A DNA stretch of 64,000 nt from Microbacterium sp. 67-17 (GTDB lineage: Bacteria > Actinomycetota > Actinomycetes > Actinomycetales > Microbacteriaceae). The stretch is taken from the NCBI RefSeq assembly GCF_001898325.1, contig NZ_MKTR01000014.1, positions 219,662 to 283,661 of the forward strand. The letters run 5' to 3'. Shown here piece by piece: positions 46,550 through 55,805 of the stretch; positions within the stretch are counted from its first letter, which is position 1, and each line of letters opens with the position of its first letter. Position numbers and translations under genes: made by a program. The notes below the pieces were generated by a model, which saw nothing but the letters and a program-made list of their open reading frames with translations, ran no database searches and had not been told where the DNA came from.

Positions 46550-48253
46550 GTGGATGGACCTGTGCAGCGCGGTGAACGGGGTCTGCAACCCACAGATCCC
46601 GGCGTGCGCGCGGAATCTGCGTCTGCGGAGCGCATTCTGCTCTCGCTCCAGATCCAGCCGTGGACGCAGTTTGCGTTGCTCGCCGCCACGGTCGGGGTCA
46701 TGGTCACCGCCCAGATCTACGGCGACAGTGCGCTCACCCCGGCGGCCTTCGCCGGGTTCGGCTTCATCCTCGCCGGTGCTATCGCCATCGGCATCCTGGC
46801 CCGGTCGCGGCCCCGCACCCATACGGCGTGGATTGCGTTGGTTCCGCTCGCGGCGCTCGTGGGGATCCCCCTGATTCGGAACGAAGCCGTCGACGTGGTC
46901 GACGGCATCGGCTTCATGATGGTCTTCCCCCTCGTCTGGCTCGGCGCCGCGTTCTCGCTGCCGGCGGTCGTGGTCGGTATCGTGCTTGCGGGGGCCATTC
47001 CCCTGATGCCGGCGATCGGTGCGGGCCGGGTGCCCGATTCTGCGCCCGAGTGGATTGCGTTCGGTGTGTTTCTCACCTTCGCTGCCCTCATCGCACTCTC
47101 GGCGTTCGGGACCGGTCATCAACTTCGACGGGAGGTCGCCAACCGTGAGGCCGCCCTTGCTTCCTCGGAGGCAGCAGCCGAGGCGAGGGAGCGACTTTCG
47201 GCCATCCTGCAGGCAGTTTCCGAGGCCACCGAAGACGCCGTTCTGGTCTTCGGCCCTGATGGGAGCGTCCTCACGGCGAACGACGCCGCCCGTCGCCTGG
47301 CCCGACTGGCCGGAATCGACTTGACCGGAGAACCCGCGCTGGCCGGTCGAAAGATCTACTCCGCAGATCGAAGGACGCCGCTGTTCCCCTCGCCACAGAC
47401 CGTGACGGCACTCGCCCGCAGCGGCGAGGTGCGGGGCCGCATCGCGTGGCTCGGCGACACCGACCAGGTCGCGGTGAGCTATTCGGCCAGGCCGATCTTC
47501 CGGGGCGGTGAGCCCCTGGGCACTGTCCTCATCGCCCACGACGTCACCGACCTCGTGGAGGCGATCGAGGTGCGCGATCGCTTCCTGGATGCCGTGAACC
47601 ACGAACTGCGGACCCCGCTGACCGTGCTCATGGGAGAGACGGAACTGGCGCAGACCGAGGAGGTCTCTCCCCGGGTGGCAGCCCGCCTCGAACGGGTGGA
47701 TTCGGCCGCACAGCGCCTGTTCACCACCGTCGAACACTTGCTCTCGGCTTACCGGCACTCGGTGCGGGCGCTCTCGCACACGACAAGCGTGGCCCTGGCG
47801 GTCGGGGATGTGATCGAGCGCCAGTCGGGCCTTGCCCAAGAATCCGGGGTGAGCGTGGTCTTCACCGATCACGGCGCCGAAACGACGAGCGTAGACGCCC
47901 GAAGCCTCGGGGGCATCGTCGAGGAACTCCTGCGCAACGCGGTGCTCTGTTCCCCCCGAGGCGCAACCGTTTCCGTGGAGACACGACGTGAGGGGGACTG
48001 CCCGACGATCGAACTCACGGACTCTGGCGTCGGGATGAGCGACACGGAGCGTCGCCGCGCCTTTGATCGGTTCTATCGCACGGACTTCGCCCGCCAGCAG
48101 GCGCTACCGGGTGTCGGCCTCGGCCTGTCGATTGCCCGCAATCTGGCAGACGCGAACGGCGTTTCGATCGAACTCGAACCCGCCTCGACGGGTGGAACGT
48201 GCGCGCGGCTCACCCTGCCGCCAGCGATTTCTCCCGTGGATGCGACGGCGTGA
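46550..48253 (+). CDS. Orphan sensor histidine kinase with membrane and PAS domains
   Basis: A membrane kinase of 567 residues. Six hydrophobic segments lie between about 35 and 190, then a short coiled coil (REVANREAALASSEAAAEA). A PAS domain spans about 215-335 (AVSEATEDAVLVFGPDGSVL). HisKA has His351 in VNHELRTPL; HATPase_c has N (LLRNAVLCS), DSGVGM (G1) and GVGLGLSIARNLA (G2, about 525-537). No response regulator is adjacent; the next gene is an ABC transporter. GTG 46550 lacks a clear Shine-Dalgarno, so the first 20-30 residues are uncertain. A TTGACA at 46500-46505 may be its -35. Confidence 0.85.
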   Translation: MDGPVQRGERGLQPTDPGVRAESASAERILLSLQIQPWTQFALLAATVGVMVTAQIYGDSALTPAAFAGFGFILAGAIAIGILARSRPRTHTAWIALVPLAALVGIPLIRNEAVDVVDGIGFMMVFPLVWLGAAFSLPAVVVGIVLAGAIPLMPAIGAGRVPDSAPEWIAFGVFLTFAALIALSAFGTGHQLRREVANREAALASSEAAAEARERLSAILQAVSEATEDAVLVFGPDGSVLTANDAARRLARLAGIDLTGEPALAGRKIYSADRRTPLFPSPQTVTALARSGEVRGRIAWLGDTDQVAVSYSARPIFRGGEPLGTVLIAHDVTDLVEAIEVRDRFLDAVNHELRTPLTVLMGETELAQTEEVSPRVAARLERVDSAAQRLFTTVEHLLSAYRHSVRALSHTTSVALAVGDVIERQSGLAQESGVSVVFTDHGAETTSVDARSLGGIVEELLRNAVLCSPRGATVSVETRREGDCPTIELTDSGVGMSDTERRRAFDRFYRTDFARQQALPGVGLGLSIARNLADANGVSIELEPASTGGTCARLTLPPAISPVDATA

Positions 48254-48295
48254 CGACCTCCGCCGGAGGGGCCGCGAGAAGCCGCCGTCCTCGCA

Positions 48296-48301
48296 TAGGG
48301 T
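48296..48301 (+). promoter_or_regulatory. -10 box TAGGGT, predicted leaderless start of ABC ATPase gene
   Basis: TAGGGT, then GGCACC, then ATG 48308. Confidence 0.5.
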
Positions 48302-48307
48302 GGCACC

Positions 48308-49264
48308 ATGGATGCCGCCTCTGATCCACCCGGCGCCGCTGCAACAGGCATTGTCGCGACCGGTCTGCGTCGCTCGTTCGGCAAGGTCGAGGCGGTTCGC
48401 GATGTCTCACTGCATGCGCGCGCCGGCGCGGTTACGGGGCTTGTCGGCCCCAACGGGTCGGGCAAGACGACGCTCTTTCTCATGCTCGCCTCGCTGCTTA
48501 CCCCGGATGCCGGAACGATCCGCATCGGTGACGTCGATCCGATCGAAAGGCCGCACGCGGCCCGTGCCCTGCTGGGATGGATGCCGGACTCGCTCGGCAC
48601 GTGGGGGGCGCTCTCTGCCCGAGAGACACTCATCGTCACCGGTCGGCTGCACGATCTTCCGAAGGATGCCGCGAGAGCCCGCGCCGACGAGCTTCTCGAA
48701 CTCGTCGACCTGACCGCGCTCGCCAAGGCTCCTGCCCGCGTGCTCTCGCGTGGACAGAAGCAGCGTCTCGGGCTTGCCCGCGCGCTGGTGCACGACCCCC
48801 GCGTGCTGCTGCTCGACGAGCCCGCATCAGGGCTCGACCCGGCTGCCCGCGTCGAGCTTCGACACCTGCTGCGCCGATTCGCCGCCGAGGGACGCACCGT
48901 GCTGGTGTCCAGCCACGTGCTCGCCGAACTCGAGGAGGTCATCGACGATGCGGTGTTCCTTCTCGAGGGGAGTTCCGTCGACTCGGGCGCAGCGATCGCG
49001 GCACGACGCACGCGCGACTGGCGCATCCGACTGCTGGGGCAGCCGACGGATGCCGCAGCATCCGTTGCCGCAGCGCTTGAGTGGCCGATCGAGGCAGTTC
49101 GAGTCGACCGTTCGGACGTGCTGATCCCGCTCGCGACAGACGAGGATGCCGCCGGGGCGCTGCGCCGACTCGTCGAGCGCGGCATCCCGCTGACGGAGTT
49201 CGCCCCCGCCGTCGGTGATTTGGAACAGACCTTCCTCGACCTGCGTGGAGGTGAGGGAGCATGA
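48308..49264 (+). CDS. ABC-2 type transporter ATP-binding protein
   Basis: ATPase subunit of 318 residues. Walker A GPNGSGKTTL is near residues 47-56, signature LSRGQKQRLGLAR near 147-159 and Walker B VLLLDEPASGLDP near 167-179; the switch His is in VLVSSHVLAELEE. The C-terminal about 90 residues form an accessory domain common in drug and polysaccharide exporters of the CcmA/NatA group. It overlaps the permease gene by 4 nt, so the two make one exporter. The cargo is unknown; the following GH67-like gene may be functionally linked. Confidence 0.9.
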   Translation: MDAASDPPGAAATGIVATGLRRSFGKVEAVRDVSLHARAGAVTGLVGPNGSGKTTLFLMLASLLTPDAGTIRIGDVDPIERPHAARALLGWMPDSLGTWGALSARETLIVTGRLHDLPKDAARARADELLELVDLTALAKAPARVLSRGQKQRLGLARALVHDPRVLLLDEPASGLDPAARVELRHLLRRFAAEGRTVLVSSHVLAELEEVIDDAVFLLEGSSVDSGAAIAARRTRDWRIRLLGQPTDAAASVAAALEWPIEAVRVDRSDVLIPLATDEDAAGALRRLVERGIPLTEFAPAVGDLEQTFLDLRGGEGA

Positions 49265-50310
49265 GCGGGACCCGCCTGTGGACGCTCGTCCGTCTCGACC
49301 TGACCCAGCGGGTGCGCAGCGTCGCCTGGTACGTGATGCTCGGCGTGTTCGCCGCGATTCTCGTCGTGGTGACTGCCCTGTCTTTGCTCTCGTTCTCATA
49401 CGCGGGAGGTGCTGGCGCGGGCGCCGGTGTCTACTCCGTGGTCGTCTTCGTGGTGCTGCTGCTGGCCGTTCTCGTCTCGCCGACCCTGTCGGGAAACGCG
49501 ATCAACGGCGACCGGGATGCCGCAAACCTTGCGCCCGTGCAGGTGACGCTCGCCACGACGGCCGAGATCGTGCTCGCGAAGTTCCTGGCGGCGTGGCTCA
49601 CGGGTCTCTCATTCGCCGTGATCGCGGTGCCGTTCATGCTCGTTGCCGCCGTCAGCGGCGGAGTCGACCCGCTCGTCGTGCTGGTCTCTCTCGTGGTGCT
49701 GATCGTGGAGATCGCGATCATTGCCGCGATCGGTGTGGGTCTCAGCGGCATCGTTGCCCGTCCGCTGTTCTCCGTAGCCGTGACCTACCTGGTGGTGGCG
49801 GCCCTCGTCATCGGCACGCCGATCGCGTTCACGCTCGGTGGCGCGGCGATCCGCACCGACGTCACGCAGTCGTACCGCAGCTACATCTACGACGACGAGA
49901 CCGGCACGACCTCGAACCCGCCCGAGTGCGGCCCCTGGGAGAGCACCACGTACGAGGTGCCGAGGTTCGACACCGTGTGGTGGATTCTCTCGGCGAACCC
50001 GTTCGTCATCCTTGCTGACGCCACACCGGCACGCTTCGACACGAGCGGGTACCCCGAAGACCTCTTCGGAAACTTCTCGTACCTCGTCCGCAGTGCCCAG
50101 ATCCCGCCGCAGGACACCGTGACCTGGGACGACTGCGCGCGGATGCCGCAGCCGACGCCCACGCCCGAGGAGATCTACAACCAGACGACGCCGAGCTGGT
50201 TCGTGGGCCTCGCCGTGCAGCTCGTGCTCGCGGGGGCGCTGCTGTGGTGGGGCGGGGCGCGCACCAGGACGCCGTCGCGCACGCTGCCGCCGGGCACGCG
50301 CATCGCCTGA
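49261..50310 (+). CDS. ABC-2 type transporter permease
   Basis: A membrane subunit of 349 residues. Helices are seen near 23-47, 56-78, 108-130, 140-162, 170-192 and 318-336. Between the last two lies an external loop of about 120 residues with Cys in PPECGPWE and WDDCARMPQPTPTPEE, a possible disulfide. SPTLSGNAINGDRDAANLAPVQVT (in part GNAINGDRDAANL) is the cytoplasmic coupling region typical of ABC-2 permeases. It ends 25 nt before the GH67-like gene. Confidence 0.87.
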   Translation: MSGTRLWTLVRLDLTQRVRSVAWYVMLGVFAAILVVVTALSLLSFSYAGGAGAGAGVYSVVVFVVLLLAVLVSPTLSGNAINGDRDAANLAPVQVTLATTAEIVLAKFLAAWLTGLSFAVIAVPFMLVAAVSGGVDPLVVLVSLVVLIVEIAIIAAIGVGLSGIVARPLFSVAVTYLVVAALVIGTPIAFTLGGAAIRTDVTQSYRSYIYDDETGTTSNPPECGPWESTTYEVPRFDTVWWILSANPFVILADATPARFDTSGYPEDLFGNFSYLVRSAQIPPQDTVTWDDCARMPQPTPTPEEIYNQTTPSWFVGLAVQLVLAGALLWWGGARTRTPSRTLPPGTRIA

Positions 50311-50323
50311 CCCGAATTCCCAG

Positions 50324-50329
50324 TAGCGT
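50324..50329 (+). promoter_or_regulatory. -10 box TAGCGT, predicted leaderless start of GH67-like gene
   Basis: TAGCGT, then GAGGGA, then ATG 50336; it offers a second promoter inside the likely operon. Confidence 0.45.
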
Positions 50330-50335
50330 GAGGGA

Positions 50336-53335
50336 ATGGGTTCGGCGGTGCGGCGCAGCATCCTCGCTGGTGCCACGGCAGTCGTTCTGCTTGCCCTCGG
50401 CGCTGGCGTTGCCGTGGTCGTGACCGACGCCCTGGGCATCCGGACCGAAGCCGCTGCGCAGATGCAGCCGCAGCCGCCGGCCGTTGCCCCCGCTGTGGAT
50501 GTCGTCGTGCCGCCGCAGTTCACGAGCGTTGATGCGCCCAGCGGACCGCGCTACGAGGCTGCGCTCGACGAGCTGTTCGATGCCGTGACCGATGCGCCGA
50601 GCACAGGTGCTGACGCGACCCTGACGGTCAGCGCGGGCGATGACCCGGATGACGAGTCCTATCGCCTCGAGCGAGACGCGGCAGCGCTCACGATCGTGGC
50701 CGCGGGGGAGGCGGGCGCGGTTCGGGGCCTCTACGACATCGCGGCCCGCATCCGTGCCGGAGAGCCGGCGGTCGTGGACGTGGGCGTCGAGGTGAGCTCT
50801 CGTCTGCCGTTCCGGATGGTCGACCTCGGGGCTGTTGGGGTGGTTCCGGACGCCGAGGCCTGGGCCGTCGGGACCGACTACTCTCACGCATCCCGGGCCT
50901 TCGAAGACGTGATTCTGCCCGAGGCTCCCTACATCGACGAGGATGCGCTCGCCGAAGCGTACGACGAGTTCGACGCTTTCTTGCGGCATGTGCTCGCCGA
51001 TGGATACACGGCCGTGGCCTTTCCGGGATTTGTCGAGTACGTGACGTTCGACGGCGTCGACGGTGCGTATGCCGAGGGCGACGATCACACGGCGCGCGCT
51101 CTGGCCCTGCGCAAGGCGTTCACGCCGTTCTGGGATCGGGCCGACGAACTGGGCATGGACGTCTTCTTGCGGACCGACATGCTCGCCCTCACGACACCGC
51201 TCGAGCAGTACCTTGTGGGACGGTTCGGATCGCTCGACACTGCCAATCCGGAGCTCTGGGATGTCTACACGACGGGTCTCGATGAGCTCTACGCCGCGGC
51301 GCCGGCGCTGGATGGCATCCTGATCCGCATCGGCGAAGCGGGTGAGGTCTACGACGTCGACGGCTGGGACGTGTCCTCGAAGCTGGCCGTGACCGAGGCG
51401 CCCCAGGTACAGGCGATGCTCGAGGCGTTCACGGGGCAGGCCGAGGCATCCGATCGTGAGGTGATCTTCCGATCGTGGAGCGTCGGGGTAGGCGCCGTCG
51501 GTGACATGCACACGAATGTGGAGTCGTACGACGAGGTGCTGGCGGGCATCGACTCGCCGGCGCTGATCGTGTCGACGAAGTACACGCTCGGCGACTTCTA
51601 TAGCTGGTTGCCTCTGAATGACACGCTCGCGCAGGGTGATCAGCGCCGCATCATCGAGTTCCAGAGCAGGCGCGAGTTCGAGAACTTCGGGGCTTTTCCG
51701 AATGATCTCGGCCCCGAGTATCAGTACGCGCTGCAGACCCTGCTCGCCGAGAACCCGAACATCGAGGGTGTCTGGGTCTGGACGCAGGACGGCGGGCCGT
51801 GGCGGGCCGGCCCGATGACCCTGTACCTGAAGACCGGCTTCTGGCAGCTCTACGAGCTGAACACGCAGCTTGCGGGAGTGTTGGCGCGGGATCCGGATGC
51901 CGACGTCGCGGCGGTGACCGCGGGATGGGCGCGCGAGTGGTTCAGCGACGACCCCGCCACCGTGTCGGCGATCGCCGAGGCGATGGCGCTCTCTCGGGAG
52001 GCGATCACGCAGGGCCTGTACATCGAGCCGTTTGCCGAGCAGCGGGTCTTCGCGATCGGGCTCGAACCGCCGCCGATGATGTGGATCTTCGAGTGGGACA
52101 TCCTCACCGGTGATTCTGCTGTTCTCGATGTCATCTACGAGGTCTCGCGCGACCAGATCGACGAGGCGATCGCGGGTGGTGAGCGGGCGGCCGCCGCAGT
52201 TGATGAGATGCAGGCGTTGGTTTCGGGGACGGATGCTTCCACCTGGCGCGACCCCGCGATGCGCGAGGCGTTTGTCGGCACTCTCGCGTACGAGGCGGAT
52301 GTGCTGCACCTGCTCTCGTCGTACCGGGCGATGATCCTGCATCAGGCGCAGTGGCACGACACTCTCGCGGCCGACGCGTATGCCGCGTGGCAGAGCGACA
52401 GGGATGCGTTCGTTGCGCTCGCGGCCGAGCACACAGCCACCTACACCGGCGATGTCGACTACCCGGCATATAACCTCACCGCCGCCCAGCTCGGTGTCGA
52501 GCGCGCGGACCGTGACCCGGCGATGGCGTGGCTTGCCCGCATCCTGCTGGTGCTCGCGGTGGCGTGGGTCGTCATCGGGATGCTGGCGGCGCGGACGCGA
52601 CTTGTCGGCCGGCCAGGTGCCGCGGCGGCGCGGGCTGCGTGGCTTGCAGCGACAAGGCCGTGGCGGGCACGAGAATCGACGCTCGGGATGCTGCCGCTTG
52701 ACCGGTGGTTGCTGATCATCGTGCCGGGCGGTCTGCTCGTGGCGACTCGCGCCGTGCAGACCTCGTTCCTGTCGTGGACCCACCTGGTCGTCGTGCTCGG
52801 TGCATGGCTGGTATTCCTCATCGTCGTGCGCCTCTTCGTGCGCGAGCGCTCGCCGTGGCCGGTGATCGCGGCCGTCGGTGGTGTGCTGGTGTTGCGCAGC
52901 ATCCTGACCCTGCTCGCGCTCTCGTTCACGGGGCCGGGCGGATACTGGTTCGCCTTCTGGACCGATCCGCTTCGCCGCTCGATCTACATCACGATCGCGT
53001 TCGCGCTGTTCGTGTGGCTGTTCGTCGCGGCGGGGTGGGCGCTCTCGAGCCAGTTCGGCGCCCGCCGCGCGACGGGCATCGTGCTCGCCGGTGTCGGGGC
53101 CGGGCTGGCGGTTCCCGCGGCGGTGATCGGGCTCGTCGGTCTCGAGTCGGCGCTGACGCTGTGGAATGACGAGATGGGGTTGCTGCCGTGGGGTCTCGCG
53201 CGGATCCTCGGCATCACGACCTATCTCGACATCCCGCCCGATATACCGTGGTTCGCGGCGGGCTTCGGTGCTGTCATCGCGCTGATCGGCGTGTTCCTGG
53301 CGTTGACTTGGCGGCGCGACGCTGTGACACGCTGA
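50336..53335 (+). CDS. GH67-like glycosidase domain fused to a seven-helix membrane domain
   Basis: A protein of 999 residues. A signal anchor covers about 8-32. Residues 45-150 resemble the N-terminal domain of GH67/GH20 enzymes (SYRLERDAAALTIVAAGEAG, AVRGLYDIAARI). A barrel spans about 163-560, with RMVDLGAVGV, DGILIRIGEAGEVYDVDGWD, EVIFRSWSVG and RIIEFQSRREFENFGAFPND (about 438-457), the last resembling the QPREP-type region of alpha-glucuronidases. Helical sequence follows to 725, then seven membrane helices from about 731 to 990. The domain order predicts an extracellular catalytic half. Substrate, and whether the acid pair is intact, cannot be decided here. It follows the ABC-2 exporter by 25 nt. 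Confidence 0.72.
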   Translation: MGSAVRRSILAGATAVVLLALGAGVAVVVTDALGIRTEAAAQMQPQPPAVAPAVDVVVPPQFTSVDAPSGPRYEAALDELFDAVTDAPSTGADATLTVSAGDDPDDESYRLERDAAALTIVAAGEAGAVRGLYDIAARIRAGEPAVVDVGVEVSSRLPFRMVDLGAVGVVPDAEAWAVGTDYSHASRAFEDVILPEAPYIDEDALAEAYDEFDAFLRHVLADGYTAVAFPGFVEYVTFDGVDGAYAEGDDHTARALALRKAFTPFWDRADELGMDVFLRTDMLALTTPLEQYLVGRFGSLDTANPELWDVYTTGLDELYAAAPALDGILIRIGEAGEVYDVDGWDVSSKLAVTEAPQVQAMLEAFTGQAEASDREVIFRSWSVGVGAVGDMHTNVESYDEVLAGIDSPALIVSTKYTLGDFYSWLPLNDTLAQGDQRRIIEFQSRREFENFGAFPNDLGPEYQYALQTLLAENPNIEGVWVWTQDGGPWRAGPMTLYLKTGFWQLYELNTQLAGVLARDPDADVAAVTAGWAREWFSDDPATVSAIAEAMALSREAITQGLYIEPFAEQRVFAIGLEPPPMMWIFEWDILTGDSAVLDVIYEVSRDQIDEAIAGGERAAAAVDEMQALVSGTDASTWRDPAMREAFVGTLAYEADVLHLLSSYRAMILHQAQWHDTLAADAYAAWQSDRDAFVALAAEHTATYTGDVDYPAYNLTAAQLGVERADRDPAMAWLARILLVLAVAWVVIGMLAARTRLVGRPGAAAARAAWLAATRPWRARESTLGMLPLDRWLLIIVPGGLLVATRAVQTSFLSWTHLVVVLGAWLVFLIVVRLFVRERSPWPVIAAVGGVLVLRSILTLLALSFTGPGGYWFAFWTDPLRRSIYITIAFALFVWLFVAAGWALSSQFGARRATGIVLAGVGAGLAVPAAVIGLVGLESALTLWNDEMGLLPWGLARILGITTYLDIPPDIPWFAAGFGAVIALIGVFLALTWRRDAVTR

Positions 53336-53349
53336 CGACCCTCGGCACG

Positions 53350-54990
53350 TCAGATCGGTCGCGGAACAGCGCTGTAGTGCGATCCGGACACAGCAGGCTC
53401 GGCCGGCGCCGCCCCGGGCTGTGCAGGTGGCGAAGACGGGGTACGCCAGGGCGGGCGTTCAGGCGGTGGAGGTGGATCCCAGGCCCAGGCCCACGGCGCT
53501 TTCGTGCGAAGTCTTCGGGGCGGTGTCTCCGTGCCCTCCGGTGATCGGTGCCCGGGCGGCGGAACGAGGATGAACGGGCCGAGCCCGTCGCGGACGATGC
53601 GCCAGCCGTTGTTGTGCAGCTGCATGTGGTGGAACCGGCACAGCAGGATGCCGCGGTCGATGTCGGTGCGGCCGCCCGCTGCGACGTGGTCGATGTGATG
53701 CGATTCGCAGTACGCGGCGGGCACCGGGCATCCGATTCCGGCGCAGCCGCCGTCGCGGATCGCGAGCGCAAGCTTCTGCTTCGCACTGAAGAGGCGTTGC
53801 TCGCGTCCGAGGTCGAGGGGGTTGCCCCGGCTGTCGACCGTGACATCGACGGAGCCGTGCTGGCACAGGGCGCGGTCGATGATCGCCCCGGGAAAAGCGT
53901 CTCCGCCATCCTCTGCGTGGCCCGTGGCGATCATCCGGCCGAGCGGGTCGCGGGCGCCCGCCTGGTCTTTGACGATGACCATGCGAACTCCAGGCTGGCG
54001 AACACCGAAGACGTCGGCGGCCTCAGCCACGGCGCCGGCACGCAGCACGTCGACGAGAAGGTCGTACTCGAGCTGCTCGTTGGTGCGCGGGTCGGCGATG
54101 AGGTCCGCAGCTGCGGCACGTTCGGCATCCGTGACGAAGCGCGGTCCGCCGCGCCGGGGTCGGAGTGCCGCCGCAAACATCGAACGCACGAACAGCGCCA
54201 TCTCGTCGTCGAACGCGATGTGGCCGTGATGCTGGCCGTGCTGGTCGATCCACATCCGAATGGAGCGCTTCTCGTAGCGGTTCTGGAACCGGCACGCCGC
54301 CCCTGTCGGGTCGAGGATGTCGCGCATCTGCCGTGCCCGGCTTCGCAGCTCCTCGACCGATGCTCCCTCGACTGCCTCGTCGACGAGTGTTTCCGCCGCA
54401 ACCGACCAAGCGAGAGCGGCCGAGGCCGGGTCGATGTCCTCGGCTTCGGGCTCCCCGAGTCCGCCGCGGATCGCGTCGTGCTGGGCCGGTGTGAGTCGGC
54501 CCTCGAGCAGTGCCACCCGCAGCGGCGCGTGCCACGGCTCTCGTGCAGAGGCGGCAGCGCTCGGGAAATTCGCGTCGAGCAACAGCGCGTTGTCATCGCC
54601 AGCAGGGTCGCCGCTCTCGGCGTCCATCGGCGCCGCGGATGCCCCGCCCTCATCGAGCATGGCCGCCCCGACGCGGAGCTGGCGCAGCGCGTCAGCACGG
54701 CTCCCGCCCGTGATCGACTGGATCAACGCGGCAGGCGACGCGTGCCCCTGGCCCGCCGCCAAACCCGAATGCCCCTGTTCGCGTCGGGACCTGGTTGCCG
54801 CGACACCGGCGATCACGGACTGCAGCCGCTCGGCATCGTTGGCGATCGCCGTGACGTGACGCAGCACCTCCAGCACTGACGCGTCCGACAGTGCCGCTGC
54901 GCCAGCGGGCAGCCCCGTGGGCTCGACATCCAGCTCGGCGAACACAGCGAGCTGGTCGAGCCGCTCGCGCATTGCCGTGAGGATGTTCAT
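53350..54990 (-). CDS. DUF222/HNH endonuclease (13E12-type)
   Basis: A protein of 546 residues. DUF222 covers about 10-330 (LLEGRLTPAQHDAIRGGLGE, RTNEQLEYDLLVDVL). The HNH motif is near 430-475: AYCESHHIDHVAAGGRTDID and GILLCRFHHMQLHNNGW hold the His/Asn and Cys ligands. A Pro-rich tail of about 60 residues ends it. Such proteins occur in many copies per genome in Microbacteriaceae and mycobacteria (REP13E12). Target and activity are unknown. It is convergent with the GH67-like gene (14 nt apart). Confidence 0.88.
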   Translation of the reverse strand: MNILTAMRERLDQLAVFAELDVEPTGLPAGAAALSDASVLEVLRHVTAIANDAERLQSVIAGVAATRSRREQGHSGLAAGQGHASPAALIQSITGGSRADALRQLRVGAAMLDEGGASAAPMDAESGDPAGDDNALLLDANFPSAAASAREPWHAPLRVALLEGRLTPAQHDAIRGGLGEPEAEDIDPASAALAWSVAAETLVDEAVEGASVEELRSRARQMRDILDPTGAACRFQNRYEKRSIRMWIDQHGQHHGHIAFDDEMALFVRSMFAAALRPRRGGPRFVTDAERAAAADLIADPRTNEQLEYDLLVDVLRAGAVAEAADVFGVRQPGVRMVIVKDQAGARDPLGRMIATGHAEDGGDAFPGAIIDRALCQHGSVDVTVDSRGNPLDLGREQRLFSAKQKLALAIRDGGCAGIGCPVPAAYCESHHIDHVAAGGRTDIDRGILLCRFHHMQLHNNGWRIVRDGLGPFILVPPPGHRSPEGTETPPRRLRTKAPWAWAWDPPPPPERPPWRTPSSPPAQPGAAPAEPAVSGSHYSAVPRPI

Positions 54991-55070
54991 GTCTTCACTA
55001 CATCACCAACCTCCGACATTGGCAGGCCCGTCGCCATCACTCGAAAAGCAGCTGTGGACAGGGCTTTGTT

Positions 55071-55772
55071 TCAGAATCCTGGGGAGGAGACGACCGCCAC
55101 ATCGGATGCGACGCGCGAGGACTGAGGGTGGCACCCGATGGTCCGCCTACCACGACCGACCGGGCTGAGAGAGATGTCCGAGCATGCGACGATGGGACGT
55201 TCGATCGAAGCGGGGCTCATGAGCGACAGACGGCTGACGGCGCGTCGGGGATGCTGATCGGCGAGCCAGCGCAGCGCCGCGGCGGGGCGAAGAACGTAGA
55301 AGAAGCGCTTCAACGAGGGCGCACTCGAGCGCTGCTGAAGCGCGACATGTCGACAGTGGCGGCCGACGCTGGCGCGTTCCGCGACGGCCAGCGCCGGCGT
55401 CAACAGCCGATCGCGAAAGTCGGGGTCGCCGGAGTAGATGATCGGGGACCGCAGCCATTCGATCGCGGTGGCATTGCCTTTCGCGATCAGTCGCACAGTT
55501 TTCGCCAGATCCCAACCGTTGACATCGAAGACCGCGTCCAGAGGCGTCTCGATGACATCCCGCTCGGGCCACAGCGAGAGGTAGCGGTCTGGGGACCGCA
55601 CGAAAATGAACCGACAGTCGTCGTCGCTGTCAGGCGAAGGGAAGCCCCACGCGCGGCTGCCGCTCTCGATCGTCCAGTGGATGCGCACGTCGTGCTCGAC
55701 TGCCACAGCTGACAAGCGAGCGTCGATCTCGGCTACGACACGCGGATCGAGGCTCGGTGAAATAGCGCGCAC
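55071..55772 (-). CDS. COG3541-type nucleotidyltransferase, C-terminus aberrant
   Basis: A Pol-beta-superfamily protein of 233 residues. ESGSRAWGFPSPDSDDDCRF (about 35-54) carries GS and the DxD metal motif; DVNGWDLAKTVRLIAKGNATAIEWLRSP (in part GWDLAKTVRLIAKGN) and LKRFFYVLRPAAALRW are family-typical. After RWLADQHP the expected PPM-F and K-x-E segments are missing: the last about 75 residues (from PRRAVSRLS) look out of frame or foreign, so the gene may be truncated. GTG 55772 has TATCGT 6 nt upstream. A longer frame starting at 55865 begins inside the tRNA-like RNA and is rejected. Confidence 0.72.
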   Translation of the reverse strand: MRAISPSLDPRVVAEIDARLSAVAVEHDVRIHWTIESGSRAWGFPSPDSDDDCRFIFVRSPDRYLSLWPERDVIETPLDAVFDVNGWDLAKTVRLIAKGNATAIEWLRSPIIYSGDPDFRDRLLTPALAVAERASVGRHCRHVALQQRSSAPSLKRFFYVLRPAAALRWLADQHPRRAVSRLSLMSPASIERPIVACSDISLSPVGRGRRTIGCHPQSSRVASDVAVVSSPGF

Positions 55773-55778
55773 GGCTCG

Positions 55779-55784
55779 ACGATA
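55779..55784 (-). promoter_or_regulatory. -10 box TATCGT, predicted leaderless start of nucleotidyltransferase gene
   Basis: On the minus strand TATCGT, then CGAGCC, then GTG 55772. It lies between the tRNA-like RNA and the gene, so the two could be separate transcripts. Confidence 0.45.
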
Positions 55785-55805
55785 CGCGCCGGTGAGCCCT
55801 GATCG

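Noticed and set aside
50006-52783. Long open frame on the minus strand opposite the GH67-like gene
   Set aside because: High-GC codon bias leaves antisense frames open; its translation is Arg/His-rich with no domain, and the plus strand encodes clear domains.
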